Of a stretch of 64,000 nt of DNA, positions 1-9,240 are shown piece by piece. How positions within the stretch are numbered: the stretch's first letter is position 1; each line of letters starts with the position of its first letter. Both the position numbers and the translations under genes were made by a program. The stretch covers positions 124,001 through 188,000 of the forward strand of contig JAEUVE010000022.1 in the NCBI GenBank assembly GCA_016786865.1. The letters run 5' to 3'. The stretch comes from Sediminibacterium sp. (GTDB lineage: Bacteria; Bacteroidota; Bacteroidia; Chitinophagales; Chitinophagaceae). Under the pieces are notes generated by a model, which saw only the letters and a program-made list of their open reading frames with translations, was not told the DNA's origin and did no database searches.

Positions 1-2507
1 GAAGGAACCATACCCAGATCTTCTCCGCAAACCACCATACTGGTTACCCGTTTTAATGCTGGCAGTTTTTGCAGGGCTTCTTTCTTCCAGAATTCATCCT
101 GCCTGCGATAAAAATAATCTACATATGCGTCCTTCAATTGTTGTTGCGTATTCCACTCCAGGTAACGGAAGGATGAAGTGCTTTCTATACCAAACCGGAA
201 ATGAAAAGACTGGCCGCTGCCATCTGCATCAAACAACAGTACATTGCTGATCAGATCGTACAGCCCCTGTCTGATCTTTTGGTGATGTGCATCATCATCC
301 AATCCGGCAAAATGCGCTTCTACCAGTCTCTGTGTGGCAAATTCCGGCTTCAGGGTGTAGCTGCCGATATTGGCAGGATCCAGGAACATGCTTTTAACCA
401 GTTCATTGTCGTAGCCGAATACTTCCCAAAGAACACCATCGGTAATAAAAGGTTTGGTGTACCGGTCATAATCGAACCAGATTCCCTTCTGGTTAAACTC
501 ATGCACATGCACCGGTATGGCAGGAACAAAATGTCCCATGATGCCTTCCACCGCATCCATCGGTATACTCCAAATGCGGAAGAAACCCAGAATATGATCA
601 ATGCGGAATGCATCAAAATAATGTTTCATCTGTTCAAAGCGCTGCTTCCACCAGGCAAAACCATCCTGCTGCATTTTCTGCCAGTTGTATGTAGGGAATC
701 CCCAGTTCTGGCCTTTGATGGCAAAATCATCCGGAGGCGCTCCTGCCTGAAAATCCATATGGAACAGGTCGGGATGCTGCCAGGTGTCTGCACCATACCG
801 GTAAACACCGATTGCAATATCTCCTTTCACAATGATGCCCTTGCTGCGCGCATAGGCAGTAGCTTCTTTTAACTGAAGATGCAGGTGATATTGTACATAA
901 TAATGAAATGCGATATCGAGATAGGCCGGTGAGGTTTCATCGAAGAACGCCAGGGTTTCCCGGCTATTGTATTGATTGTATGCAGGCCATTCATTGAAGT
1001 TGACCGTTCCGTATTCGTTGCGCAGATAGCAGAAAACAGCATATGGCTTTAACCAGTGCGCATTCTGCTCAAAGAAAGCTTTGAAACCGGCGGATGCCAG
1101 GGTTTGCTTACCGAGATCTTTGTAAACCTCTTTGATGAACTGCAGTTTTATCCGGATCACTTCTTCGTAATCGATCACGGGCAGTGCATTTAAACGGGCC
1201 CTTTCTGCCTCAAGTTTCTTCACCTGCTTATGGTGTTGTTCACCGGCAATGGCAAAGAGGTTCATATAAATGGGATGCAACGCAAATGCAGAAATGGCTG
1301 CATACGGATACGAGTCCTTCCAGGTATACGTAGCCGTAGTGTCGTTCACCGGCAAAATCTGTATCATCTTCAGTCCCACTTTCTCTGCCCAATTGACCAA
1401 TCCTTTAATATCCGAAAATTCGCCTACCCCAAATCCTTCATGCGAACGCAAACTGAAAACAGGTATGGCAATTCCTGCACCCCGCCAGGTATTGGAAGGC
1501 AGGTAGGCATAACCGTCGTTCACAATGGTTTTGCATCCTGCGGCAGCTGCTACATACAGAATCCTGTTGTTGCCATCCTCGTAGGTTACAAACTGTTTTT
1601 TATCGGTATCATAAACTCCATATTTATAAGCAAGAGGAAATGTTGCTTTGGAAAGATCCAGCTGAATCGTATAATGTTCACTACCTTCCTCCCTGCTAAG
1701 CAAAACCGGATCTGTAACAGACCAGTTGTTCAGTTCAGGGGTAGCGCCGGCAATACACATGGTCTGACCCTTTGCCAGCAGAGGGCTTTTGACCCTGAAC
1801 TCATGGGTACTGGTTTTAGGTTTTGCTACCGAAACCTTTGTAAAGTTGTGCCTCAACAGAACATCCTGAAATGCCTCCGCATAAAAAGTATTTTCATAAT
1901 AACCTGCATGATTCCAGGTATCGATCAATACGATTTCCGAAGCCTTGTTTCCTTTCAGTGAAAAAAATTTGTCTTTGCCCCAATCAATCACAACAGAGCC
2001 GCCTGCAGTTTTCAGCACGTAGTTGTAGTAAACCGTTTCATCCGAATCGGCCGGCCATTCCATTGTTGCCGCCCAGCACGCTTCATTGAAGTAGTGCATG
2101 GGCACGGCCTTGCTTACATCACTACCACCCAATAAAGGATGTGCACCGGTAATGAACAAGTCTTGTCCGGGTACTGTATGAAATTTCACCTGAAAATTCA
2201 AGTGAATGGAACCAGTTGTTTTGGCAGAGGTTTTTTTGACAACAGTTTTGGAAGCCGCCGCTTTTTCTGCAGCTGGCGTATCAGATAATTTCACAGCTGC
2301 TTTTTTTACCGTTTTCCTTTCAGTAACTGTTTCAGCCGATTTCATTTGCTTTTTTTCAGCAGTTTTTGTAGCTGCTTTTTTTGCTGCCGCTTTCTTAGCC
2401 GGCGCTTTTTCAGGCACAACGGTAGATACAGACTTGTCTGCAGGAGCTGCGTCCTGCGGGGCAATCGTTTTTTTTCTGGTAGCCAATTTGCAGAATTTTA
2501 TGGCCAC
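1..2507 (-). CDS. malQ: 4-alpha-glucanotransferase, DPE2-like (3' end outside window)
   Basis: GH77 amylomaltase that transfers glucan chains between malto-oligosaccharides. About 835 residues are visible. A Lys/Ala-rich tail of about 70 residues is followed by two CBM20-type starch-binding domains (about residues 75-160 and 190-275) and the GH77 domain. The catalytic nucleophile lies in FRIDHILGF (Asp codon 597-599) and the acid/base in GEDLG close to the window edge; the last catalytic Asp and the C-terminus lie beyond base 1. Tandem CBM20 plus GH77 matches plant DPE2-type enzymes. No ATG precedes the tail: GTG at 2507 or TTG at 2484-2486 are the likely starts, below an in-frame stop; the first ATG (2343-2345) would remove half of the tail. 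Function is certain, start is not. Confidence 0.9.
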   Translation of the reverse strand, partial: MAIKFCKLATRKKTIAPQDAAPADKSVSTVVPEKAPAKKAAAKKAATKTAEKKQMKSAETVTERKTVKKAAVKLSDTPAAEKAAASKTVVKKTSAKTTGSIHLNFQVKFHTVPGQDLFITGAHPLLGGSDVSKAVPMHYFNEACWAATMEWPADSDETVYYNYVLKTAGGSVVIDWGKDKFFSLKGNKASEIVLIDTWNHAGYYENTFYAEAFQDVLLRHNFTKVSVAKPKTSTHEFRVKSPLLAKGQTMCIAGATPELNNWSVTDPVLLSREEGSEHYTIQLDLSKATFPLAYKYGVYDTDKKQFVTYEDGNNRILYVAAAAGCKTIVNDGYAYLPSNTWRGAGIAIPVFSLRSHEGFGVGEFSDIKGLVNWAEKVGLKMIQILPVNDTTATYTWKDSYPYAAISAFALHPIYMNLFAIAGEQHHKQVKKLEAERARLNALPVIDYEEVIRIKLQFIKEVYKDLGKQTLASAGFKAFFEQNAHWLKPYAVFCYLRNEYGTVNFNEWPAYNQYNSRETLAFFDETSPAYLDIAFHYYVQYHLHLQLKEATAYARSKGIIVKGDIAIGVYRYGADTWQHPDLFHMDFQAGAPPDDFAIKGQNWGFPTYNWQKMQQDGFAWWKQRFEQMKHYFDAFRIDHILGFFRIWSIPMDAVEGIMGHFVPAIPVHVHEFNQKGIWFDYDRYTKPFITDGVLWEVFGYDNELVKSMFLDPANIGSYTLKPEFATQRLVEAHFAGLDDDAHHQKIRQGLYDLISNVLLFDADGSGQSFHFRFGIESTSSFRYLEWNTQQQLKDAYVDYFYRRQDEFWKKEALQKLPALKRVTSMVVCGEDLGMVP

Positions 2508-2582
2508 AAAATAGTAAACAATGTGTAAATATCACGCAAAGCACTAAAAACAAACAAAATCAACAGGTTATCCGCTATTTTG

Positions 2583-4187
2583 TTAGTTACCAGTCAGGAT
2601 CAGATCGGCGGCTTTTTCTGCGATCATGATCACTGCGGCATTGGTATTTCCAGATACAATTGTGGGCATAACGGATGCATCTGCCACCCGAAGGCCCTTG
2701 ATTTTATGCACCCGCAGCGAGGCATCCGTCACCGCCATCGGATCCATTCCCATTTTACAGGTACCTACCGGATGATAGAGTGTTTCAAGACTTTTACGGA
2801 TATGAGTCATCAATGCTTCATCCGAATCACTGTTTACCGGAAAATCAATCCCTCCTTCCGTATATTGCCGCAGGGAGGGTGCTGTAACTACTTCCATAGA
2901 CTTCTTCACAGCGTACAACAAGGTATCCTGGTCGCGTTTTGTACTCAACACATTTGGATTAATGACCGGCGCATCCTTGGGGTTGGCTGTTTTCAGTTGC
3001 ACATATCCCCGGCTTTCGGGTCTGATCAGGATGGCAAGTATGCCCAAACCATCTGTTCTGGAATAAGTCCGCAAATCGTAGATATCAGTTGAATAATCTG
3101 GTGCAATCCCAAGCGGAACAAAATGAAACTGAATATCGGGCCGGTTGAGCATCGGATCCGATTTAATGAATGCGTTGGCTTCGAGCGGACTGTTCCCCAA
3201 GGGTCCTTTCCGGAATATAAGGTGTTGCAGAATGGCTTTTTGCATGTTCCAGGGCTTCAGCAATGAATTCCCTGTTGGCCTATTGGCCTTGGCCGTAACA
3301 CCACTCCATACATGGTCCTGCAAATTTTTTCCTACTCCCGGTAAGGCCTGCAGAACATCAATCCCAACCCTTTTCAGTTCTACCGGATCGCCAACACCGG
3401 AAAGCATCAGCAACTGCGGCGACTGTATGGCACCTGCTGTGAGAATCACTTCTCCGCTGCAATTGATCCGTTCCGAATTGGTATAAGAAGTTTGTACCTC
3501 TACCCCCACAGCCTGCCCATTTTCGATGATCACCCTTTTGACCAGCGTTTTGGTTTTAACGGTAAGGTTGGAACGCTTCAGCACCGGTTTTAAAAAAGCA
3601 GCCGCAGTACTGTGCCGACGGTTATTCTTGATGGTAAACTGCAACAAACCAGCCCCCTCCTGCTCAGCACCGTTGTAATCGTTGTTCCTTGGAATACCAG
3701 CTTCTTCACAGGCGGCAATAAACGCTTCCGCGTATGGACTGGGTTGCTGAGACCTGGTAATACAAAGCGGTCCGTCCTGCCCGTGGTAGGCATCATCAAA
3801 ATCGAGGTTGGTTTCTGATTTTTTAAAATAAGGCAATATCGATTCATAATTCCAACCCTCATTTCCCAGCGCAGCCCATTCATCAAAATCGGCTTTATTG
3901 CCACGAACATAGGCCATGGCGTTGGTAGAACTGCTGCCCCCCAATGTTTTTCCTCTGGGTATATAGAGTTTACGATGATCAATTTCCGGTTGCGGCTCCG
4001 ACCAGAACTGCCAGTCGACTGCGGTCCGGTTCAGCTTGGTATATGCTCCGGGAATATGAATTTCCATTTTATGATCGGGTCCTCCGGCCTCGATCAACAG
4101 TACATTTTTTGTTGCATCGGCCGATAGCCGGTTGGCCAGTACGCAGCCGGCAGATCCGGCTCCGATGATGATGTAATCGTAACTCAT
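2583..4187 (-). CDS. GMC family FAD-dependent oxidoreductase (choline dehydrogenase-like)
   Basis: Flavoprotein of the glucose-methanol-choline family, 534 residues, a usual length. The N-terminus carries the ADP-binding motif GAGSAG (residues 8-13), followed by the GMC signature around GGSSSTNAMAYVRG (about 82-95). The C-terminal block has HPVGTCKMG with the likely active-site His, then GNTNAAVIMIAEKAADL. It oxidises an alcohol to an aldehyde or ketone, but the substrate cannot be read from sequence; choline, sugar-alcohol and long-chain alcohol oxidases all look like this. No signal peptide is seen. It lies 75 bp downstream of the start of the glucanotransferase gene, same strand, and is divergent from the carboxylase gene. 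Confidence 0.9.
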   Translation of the reverse strand: MSYDYIIIGAGSAGCVLANRLSADATKNVLLIEAGGPDHKMEIHIPGAYTKLNRTAVDWQFWSEPQPEIDHRKLYIPRGKTLGGSSSTNAMAYVRGNKADFDEWAALGNEGWNYESILPYFKKSETNLDFDDAYHGQDGPLCITRSQQPSPYAEAFIAACEEAGIPRNNDYNGAEQEGAGLLQFTIKNNRRHSTAAAFLKPVLKRSNLTVKTKTLVKRVIIENGQAVGVEVQTSYTNSERINCSGEVILTAGAIQSPQLLMLSGVGDPVELKRVGIDVLQALPGVGKNLQDHVWSGVTAKANRPTGNSLLKPWNMQKAILQHLIFRKGPLGNSPLEANAFIKSDPMLNRPDIQFHFVPLGIAPDYSTDIYDLRTYSRTDGLGILAILIRPESRGYVQLKTANPKDAPVINPNVLSTKRDQDTLLYAVKKSMEVVTAPSLRQYTEGGIDFPVNSDSDEALMTHIRKSLETLYHPVGTCKMGMDPMAVTDASLRVHKIKGLRVADASVMPTIVSGNTNAAVIMIAEKAADLILTGN

Positions 4188-4250
4188 AGCTTAAATATAC
4201 CTGAATTAACCCATAATTTTTCCGAACCACGTACTATCGCACAGGAACCC

Positions 4251-4258
4251 TATATTTG
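4251..4258 (+). promoter_or_regulatory. Putative -7 box for the carboxyltransferase gene
   Basis: TATATTTG matches the Bacteroidota -7 consensus TAnnTTTG and lies 19 nt upstream of the ATG at 4278. No TTTG is found at the expected -33 spacing, so the assignment is tentative. Confidence 0.35.
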
Positions 4259-4277
4259 TAAACTAACAATTGTTCGT

Positions 4278-5906
4278 ATGAATCTGGAAACCAACCGCAA
4301 CGAAGACTGGATGAAACTGATGCTGAGCGAAGTGAAAAAGCAACTCGAAAAAATCCAGTTGGGGGGAGGTAAAAAATCGATCGAAAAACAACGGGAAAGA
4401 AATAAACTGACCGCCAGGGAAAGGATTACCTATCTCTGCGATAAAGGAACACCCTTTACAGAGATTGGCGCTTTTGCCGGTTACGGAATGTATGAGGAGG
4501 AAGGCGGATGCCCTGCAGGCGGAACGGTTGCAGGCATCGGGTACGTGAGCGGCAGGCAATGCGTAATTGTGGCCAACGATCAGACAGTGAAAGCGGGGGC
4601 ATGGTTCCCAATTACCGGCAAGAAAAACCTGCGCATGCAGGAGATCGCCATGGAGAACAGGTTACCCATTATTTACCTGGTAGACAGCGCAGGGGTATTC
4701 CTTCCGATGCAGGATGAAATTTTTCCGGATAAAGAACATTTTGGCAGGATATTCCGGAACAATGCGCGGATGAGCGCCATGGGTATTACCCAGATTGCAG
4801 CCGTAATGGGTGCCTGCGTTGCAGGAGGAGCATATCTGCCCATCATGAGCGATGAAACCCTGATGGTAGAAGGTAATGGCAGTATTTTTCTTGCGGGAGC
4901 CTACCTGGTTAAAGCCGCTATCGGAGAAGACATCGACAATGAAACCCTGGGTGGCGCAATGACGCATACAGAGATCAGCGGTATAGCAGACTATAAATTT
5001 TCCAGCGAGCAGGACTGTCTTGATCACATCAAAAAAATCATGGACAAAACAGGATCCCCTGCTGCTGCAGGCTTCGACCGGATTGCTGCAAAAGATCCGT
5101 TAAAGCCAATCGATAGCATTTATGGAGTTATACCCGAAGGAAACCTGAAACCATACGACATGCTCGAAATCATCGAGCGTTTGGTAGATAACGGCGAATT
5201 TGATCAGTTCAAAAAAGACTATGGTAAAACCATTTTATGTGGTTACGCCCGCATCGACGGCTGGGCGGTAGGCATAGTAGCCAATCAACGGCTTGTTTGC
5301 AAAAGCAGGAAAGGCGAAATGCAGATAGGCGGTGTTATTTATAACGACAGCGCCGATAAGGCTGCTCGTTTTATCATGAACTGTAATCAGAAAAAAATTC
5401 CGCTGGTGTTTCTGCAGGATGTTACCGGATTTATGGTGGGGAGCAGAAGTGAACACAGTGGAATTATTAAAGACGGAGCCAAATTGGTTAACGCTGTTGC
5501 CAATTCCGTTGTTCCCAAGATCACTATTGTAATTGGCAACAGTTATGGTGCCGGTAATTATGCCATGTGTGGTAAAGCCTATGATCCCCGATTCATTTAT
5601 GCATGGCCTTCCGCAAAAATTGCCGTGATGGGCGGAGATCAGGCAGCTAAAACACTTGCACAAATTCAGGTGGCTACCATGAAAGCAAAAGGAAAAGAAG
5701 TAAGTTCTGAAGAAGAAAAATCATTGCTGGATACCATCAAAGACCGTTATTCTAAACAAACCACGCCTTACTACGCAGCTGCCAGATTATGGGTAGATGG
5801 CATTATTGATCCGGCAGAAACCAGAAAAATAATTTCTGAGGGTATTGCTGCAGCCAATCACAATCCGGAATTGGAGTCCTTTAAAACAGGTGTGTTTCAG
5901 GTATAA
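4278..5906 (+). CDS. Acyl-CoA carboxylase carboxyltransferase (beta) subunit, methylcrotonyl-CoA type
   Basis: Carboxyltransferase of a biotin-dependent acyl-CoA carboxylase, which moves the carboxyl group from biotin to an acyl-CoA. It has 542 residues with the two crotonase-like halves. The N-half has GACVAGGAYLPIMSDE (about 177-192), the C-half NSYGAGNYAMCGKAYDPRF (about 420-438) and VMGGDQAAKTL. The AGNY-MCG-AYDPRF block resembles methylcrotonyl-CoA carboxylase beta subunits (leucine degradation) more than propionyl-CoA carboxylase, but substrate choice is an inference. No biotin carboxylase or BCCP gene lies nearby, so the alpha subunit must be elsewhere. It is followed after 23 bp by rnhA. 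Confidence 0.88.
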   Translation: MNLETNRNEDWMKLMLSEVKKQLEKIQLGGGKKSIEKQRERNKLTARERITYLCDKGTPFTEIGAFAGYGMYEEEGGCPAGGTVAGIGYVSGRQCVIVANDQTVKAGAWFPITGKKNLRMQEIAMENRLPIIYLVDSAGVFLPMQDEIFPDKEHFGRIFRNNARMSAMGITQIAAVMGACVAGGAYLPIMSDETLMVEGNGSIFLAGAYLVKAAIGEDIDNETLGGAMTHTEISGIADYKFSSEQDCLDHIKKIMDKTGSPAAAGFDRIAAKDPLKPIDSIYGVIPEGNLKPYDMLEIIERLVDNGEFDQFKKDYGKTILCGYARIDGWAVGIVANQRLVCKSRKGEMQIGGVIYNDSADKAARFIMNCNQKKIPLVFLQDVTGFMVGSRSEHSGIIKDGAKLVNAVANSVVPKITIVIGNSYGAGNYAMCGKAYDPRFIYAWPSAKIAVMGGDQAAKTLAQIQVATMKAKGKEVSSEEEKSLLDTIKDRYSKQTTPYYAAARLWVDGIIDPAETRKIISEGIAAANHNPELESFKTGVFQV

Positions 5907-5929
5907 TTTTTTTAGTGTTATTTTGCCGC

Positions 5930-6403
5930 ATGTCTCACCCCCTGCATATTTACACAGACGGCGCAGCAAGAGGTAACCCCGGCCCGGGCGGTTACGGTAT
6001 CATTTTAATGTGGGGCGATAAGCGCAAAGAAATTTCCGCTGGTTTCAGAAGAACCACCAACAACCGGATGGAATTGATGGCCGTGATTGTTGCTTTACAA
6101 TCGCTGACCAAAAAAGACATTCCGGTAACGATCCATACAGACAGCCGGTATGTGGTAGACAGTATTCAGAAAAAATGGCTGGACGGATGGATCCGTACAG
6201 GATTCAAGGGGGGTAAGAAGAACAGGGATCTCTGGACAAAGTACTACGAAATCTCCCGTCAGTTTAACATCAGTTTAGTGTGGGTAAAAGGACACGCAGA
6301 GAATCCATTCAACAACCGTTGCGACGAATTGGCCACCCGGGCAGCAGATGGCAAGCATTTACAGATAGATGCTGCTTACGAAGCGGGAATCAACAACGAT
6401 TAG
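5930..6403 (+). CDS. rnhA: Ribonuclease HI
   Basis: Cleaves the RNA strand of RNA-DNA hybrids (R-loops, primers). It has 157 residues, typical for bacterial RNase HI. The carboxylate set is visible: Asp in IYTDGAARGNPGPGGYG, Glu in NRMELMAV, Asp in HTDSRYVVDSI and Asp in RCDELATRAA, plus the catalytic-loop His in GHAENPFNNRC. The start is placed at the ATG at 5930, whose product begins MSHPLHIYTDG; an upstream ATG at 5915 would add five atypical residues. A T/A-rich box ending in TTTTG lies only four bases before this ATG. The 3' end overlaps the convergent gene by 4 bp. Confidence 0.95.
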   Translation: MSHPLHIYTDGAARGNPGPGGYGIILMWGDKRKEISAGFRRTTNNRMELMAVIVALQSLTKKDIPVTIHTDSRYVVDSIQKKWLDGWIRTGFKGGKKNRDLWTKYYEISRQFNISLVWVKGHAENPFNNRCDELATRAADGKHLQIDAAYEAGINND

Positions 6404-6963
6404 GCAGCATGTGTGCTGGCTTCCTTGCGCTTGAGCAGGGCATATCCGCCAAACAATACAGTACTGAAGAACAGCGTGGAATAAATGCTGTTGGGATAGA
6501 AAGGCAATCCATCTGCATAGGTAGCCATTAAACCAGCCAGGGTTTTGGGATGTCCCCATCCACCACCTGCGATCCAAACCAGTCCGTTGGAAAGTACAAA
6601 ATATACAGAAGGCGCAGCCACAGAGGTACCCAAAATGGCCAGCACATTATTTTTCTTAATCAGGAAACCAAAAGCAGTCAGCCCAACAATCAACAGGTAG
6701 TTAACCCACTGACCGCTGTAGAATCCGGAGATTTCGGTTAGTCCGTTCATGTACAGCAACTGGTAAATTCCATCGGAAACCAGCATAGAAATCAGCGGCA
6801 GGAGGAATGCATACTTCTTGTTGTTCATCAACAAAGAACCTGCAAAAAGCGCTACTGCCATTTGAGGAGCAAATCCAATTGGTCTGTTGGGAAATACTCT
6901 GTACAATGCAGTGGTCAGTATCATCAATACCAGGGCGGTTATCAGGTTCTTATTCATTTTCAT
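6400..6963 (-). CDS. DUF6580-like multi-span membrane protein
   Basis: About 187 residues forming five or six hydrophobic segments (the first begins around LITALVLMILTTALYRVFPN), with a short Lys-rich C-terminus. It resembles the DUF6580 family, sometimes labelled putative transport proteins or likened to ECF-transporter S components; the resemblance is by eye. Reading could open at a TTG at 6984, but that codon sits inside a perfect -7 box (6982-6989), so the ATG at 6963 or 6957 is preferred. It converges on rnhA with a 4-bp stop-stop overlap. No substrate can be assigned. Confidence 0.75.
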   Translation of the reverse strand: MKMNKNLITALVLMILTTALYRVFPNRPIGFAPQMAVALFAGSLLMNNKKYAFLLPLISMLVSDGIYQLLYMNGLTEISGFYSGQWVNYLLIVGLTAFGFLIKKNNVLAILGTSVAAPSVYFVLSNGLVWIAGGGWGHPKTLAGLMATYADGLPFYPNSIYSTLFFSTVLFGGYALLKRKEASTHAA

Positions 6964-6981
6964 TTTTGAACTGTTTCGGAA

Positions 6982-6989
6982 CAAAAATA
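6982..6989 (-). promoter_or_regulatory. Putative -7 box for the DUF6580-like gene
   Basis: Read on the minus strand this is TATTTTTG, a full match to TAnnTTTG, 18 nt before the ATG at 6963. It argues against the TTG start at 6984. The -33 element is not convincing. Confidence 0.4.
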
Positions 6990-7040
6990 GGCGTAAAATC
7001 TATTTGAACCATTTCAATTTTACCCAGTATGTGAATAAGC

Positions 7041-8249
7041 TCAGGAAACCGGCACAAAAGCCTTGAACAGGGTGCAATTACCCGAAGCTGCAATCTGATA
7101 GGGTGTACCCGGGAGTACCATCATGGCTTCCCCCCTTTTCAATACCAGGCTGTTGTTCACGAGGGCTCCCCCCTCTGTTACAATGATGGTTTCAGGGGTT
7201 TGAGCAGTAGCTTCATATGCTGCACCTGCAGACAAACTGATTTTACTGATACCAAAATCGGGAACAGGGCATGGATAGATTTTTTCTCCCTGCCCCGCAT
7301 CCAGCCCCTTCATTACTTCCGGAACCACTTCTTCAAAAGAAGTATGTTTCATCAGTTCAGATACGTCTATATGTTTTGGGGTAAGTCCTCCCCTCAGCAC
7401 ATTGTCGCTGTTGGCCATCAGTTCAATATTCTGTCCTTCGAGATAGGCATGCGGCACACCGGCCTTTTGAAAAACGGCTTCTCCCGGATTTACCCGAACA
7501 ATATTGAAAAAATAAATGGAGAATATCCCCCTATCCAGGTCTGTATTCAGGTCTTTTCCTTCGTATAGTTTGGCAACCCACCAGCCTGGCTGGTCTTTCG
7601 CAAGCAACCCTTCCTGTTTGCGGCGGATTTCTCTTTTGACCAGTGGTGCAAGAAGTATATTAACATCTACCTGATCCATTTCCATCACAAACTGATACAG
7701 GGCCCTGGTACCTTCTTTTTTAAACAGGGTTTGCAGCAATCGCAGTTCTGCGGTGGTTTCCAGTGTTTCTTCCAGGGCGGCTTTGGATTTGAATCCATGC
7801 AGCAGCCAGAACTCGCTAAGCGCTACCATTACTTCCGGTTTATGGTTCCGGTCTTTATAGTTGCGATGAGGCGCATTCAGTGGTATACCAGCCGCATTTT
7901 CACGATCATACCCCTTCTCTGCCTCTTCCTTGGTGGGATGAACCTGTATCGACAGCATGTCGTTCACATCCAGCACCTTGAACAAATATGGAAGCTCTCC
8001 AAAACGATCGGCTACAGACTGAGAAAGGTTACCCGCAAGATCGGATTGAAAGAGTTGATCCAGGCGAAGTGGTTCGCCCCCCACCTGTATTACCGAAGGT
8101 GCAGATGGATGTGCACCCATCCAATACTCCGCACAAGGCTGATGGGCGGCATTCTGCTCACCCAAAAGAGCCGGAATAAAACTGTATCCGCCCCATGCAT
8201 AATGTTGCACAACTCCCTTTATCTTAAAAATCCGTTCATTAAACCGCAT
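7041..8249 (-). CDS. manA: Mannose-6-phosphate isomerase, class I
   Basis: Zinc enzyme interconverting fructose-6-phosphate and mannose-6-phosphate, feeding GDP-mannose and polysaccharide synthesis or mannose catabolism. It has 402 residues. Zinc-site motifs are present: IQVHPTKEEAEKGY (Gln and His ligands), KPEVMVAL (Glu ligand) and, in the cupin core, GVPHAYLEGQNIELMANSDN followed by RGGLTPKHID. The N-terminal GVVQHYAWGG is characteristic of type I enzymes. The start is an ATG 71 bp from the divergent yraN start. It appears to be transcribed alone. Confidence 0.95.
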   Translation of the reverse strand: MRFNERIFKIKGVVQHYAWGGYSFIPALLGEQNAAHQPCAEYWMGAHPSAPSVIQVGGEPLRLDQLFQSDLAGNLSQSVADRFGELPYLFKVLDVNDMLSIQVHPTKEEAEKGYDRENAAGIPLNAPHRNYKDRNHKPEVMVALSEFWLLHGFKSKAALEETLETTAELRLLQTLFKKEGTRALYQFVMEMDQVDVNILLAPLVKREIRRKQEGLLAKDQPGWWVAKLYEGKDLNTDLDRGIFSIYFFNIVRVNPGEAVFQKAGVPHAYLEGQNIELMANSDNVLRGGLTPKHIDVSELMKHTSFEEVVPEVMKGLDAGQGEKIYPCPVPDFGISKISLSAGAAYEATAQTPETIIVTEGGALVNNSLVLKRGEAMMVLPGTPYQIAASGNCTLFKAFVPVS

Positions 8250-8320
8250 AATCAGGTATTTATTCGTGTGTATAACGTTTACCCGGGCAATATCTTGTAT
8301 ACAGAAAAAGAAATAGGTAT

Positions 8321-8674
8321 ATGAACAAACAACAAACCGGCCGAAAAGGAGAAGATATTGCCGTACAGTATCTTCAAAATCAGGGATTTCGGGTACTGGA
8401 AAGAAACTGGCGATTTGGCCATTGCGAGATCGATATTATTGCTTGTCGCGGGGGCATGCTACATTTTGTGGAAGTAAAAACCAGATCCGGCCTTCGATAT
8501 GGATATCCTGAAGCTAGCATCAACCGACTGAAGATGAAACACCTGAGGGTGGCGGCAGCAGCATTTCACTACAGGCATCCAAAATGGAAATACATTCAAT
8601 TCGATGCGCTCTCTGTACTGCTACAGGGTGAAACGATTCTGGAAATCCGTTTTTTTGAAGACATCTATTATTGA
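8321..8674 (+). CDS. yraN: YraN/UPF0102 family nuclease-fold protein
   Basis: It has 117 residues, the usual UPF0102 length. The family carries a restriction-endonuclease-like PD-(D/E)xK fold: here GRKGEDIAVQYL with the helix Glu, then HCEIDIIACRGGMLHFVEVKTR with the Asp and Glu-x-Lys positions intact. The family is linked to DNA processing and natural transformation, but a defined role is not established. The gene is divergent from manA; 54 bp separate it from the following repeat-protein gene. Confidence 0.9.
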   Translation: MNKQQTGRKGEDIAVQYLQNQGFRVLERNWRFGHCEIDIIACRGGMLHFVEVKTRSGLRYGYPEASINRLKMKHLRVAAAAFHYRHPKWKYIQFDALSVLLQGETILEIRFFEDIYY

Positions 8675-8728
8675 ACCTTTTAAACCATTCCCCTTGGTTG
8701 CGGTCTTACCATTATAAAATGAAACACC

Positions 8729-9187
8729 ATGAAAAAAATCATTGCATTATTGATTACGGTATTGAGTTTACAGGGCAGCGGCGTATTGGCACAGGCTGGA
8801 GATACCAATAAGAAGGAGCTGTTAAAACAAAGGATCGACAGCCTGAGCCCTGAGCAACGAAAAGGATTTAGAAAACTACTGAAGGAAAAGCGTAAACAAA
8901 TGACACCGGAGCAAAAACAGGAAATACGTGAACAAATGCAATCACGCGGAAAAGAGCAGTTGGAACAAATGACGCCGGAACAAAAAACAAAAATGAAGGA
9001 GCAGATAAAAGAACAACTGGAAAAGATGACGCCGGAGCAAAAGCAGGAAATACGTCAAAAAGCAAAAGAGAGATGGGAGCAAATGACACCAGAGCAAAAA
9101 AAAAAGCTAAGGGAACAGATGAAACAACGCAGGGATTCCACCGGGTTCAGCAAAAAGCATCGGATCAACAACCTTACTAACCAATAA
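8729..9187 (+). CDS. Exported MTPEQK-repeat protein
   Basis: It has 152 residues. Residues 1-22 form a clear signal peptide ending around GVLAQA. The mature part is nearly all charged and Gln-rich helix built from five units starting at residues 39, 58, 81, 100 and 119, each opening (L/M)(S/T)PEQ(K/R); the spacing is 19, 23, 19 and 19 residues. The xTPEQ opening resembles the LTxxQ motif of Spy/CpxP periplasmic chaperones, which suggests a periplasmic chaperone or stress-sensing role, but overall similarity is weak and this is inference. The final 20 residues are basic and non-repetitive. It ends before a strong terminator hairpin (9241). Confidence 0.8.
   Translation: MKKIIALLITVLSLQGSGVLAQAGDTNKKELLKQRIDSLSPEQRKGFRKLLKEKRKQMTPEQKQEIREQMQSRGKEQLEQMTPEQKTKMKEQIKEQLEKMTPEQKQEIRQKAKERWEQMTPEQKKKLREQMKQRRDSTGFSKKHRINNLTNQ
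8843..9139 (+). repeat. Five in-frame tandem repeats (57 or 69 bp units)
   Basis: The coding DNA repeats with a 57-bp unit, with one 69-bp unit, each starting at a codon set for (L/M)(S/T)PEQ. Copies begin near 8843, 8900, 8969, 9026 and 9083. Copies 2 and 4 share the longest identical DNA. Such repeats can expand or shrink by slippage or recombination. Confidence 0.75.
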
Positions 9188-9240
9188 TCAGCAGGAAACC
9201 GAACAAGTTTTTAGTTACAGTGTGTGTTTTTCTTGTATTG

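Noticed and set aside
1230-1961. Open frame of 243 codons on the plus strand
   Set aside because: Antisense to the GH77/CBM20 reading frame, which is continuous across the region.
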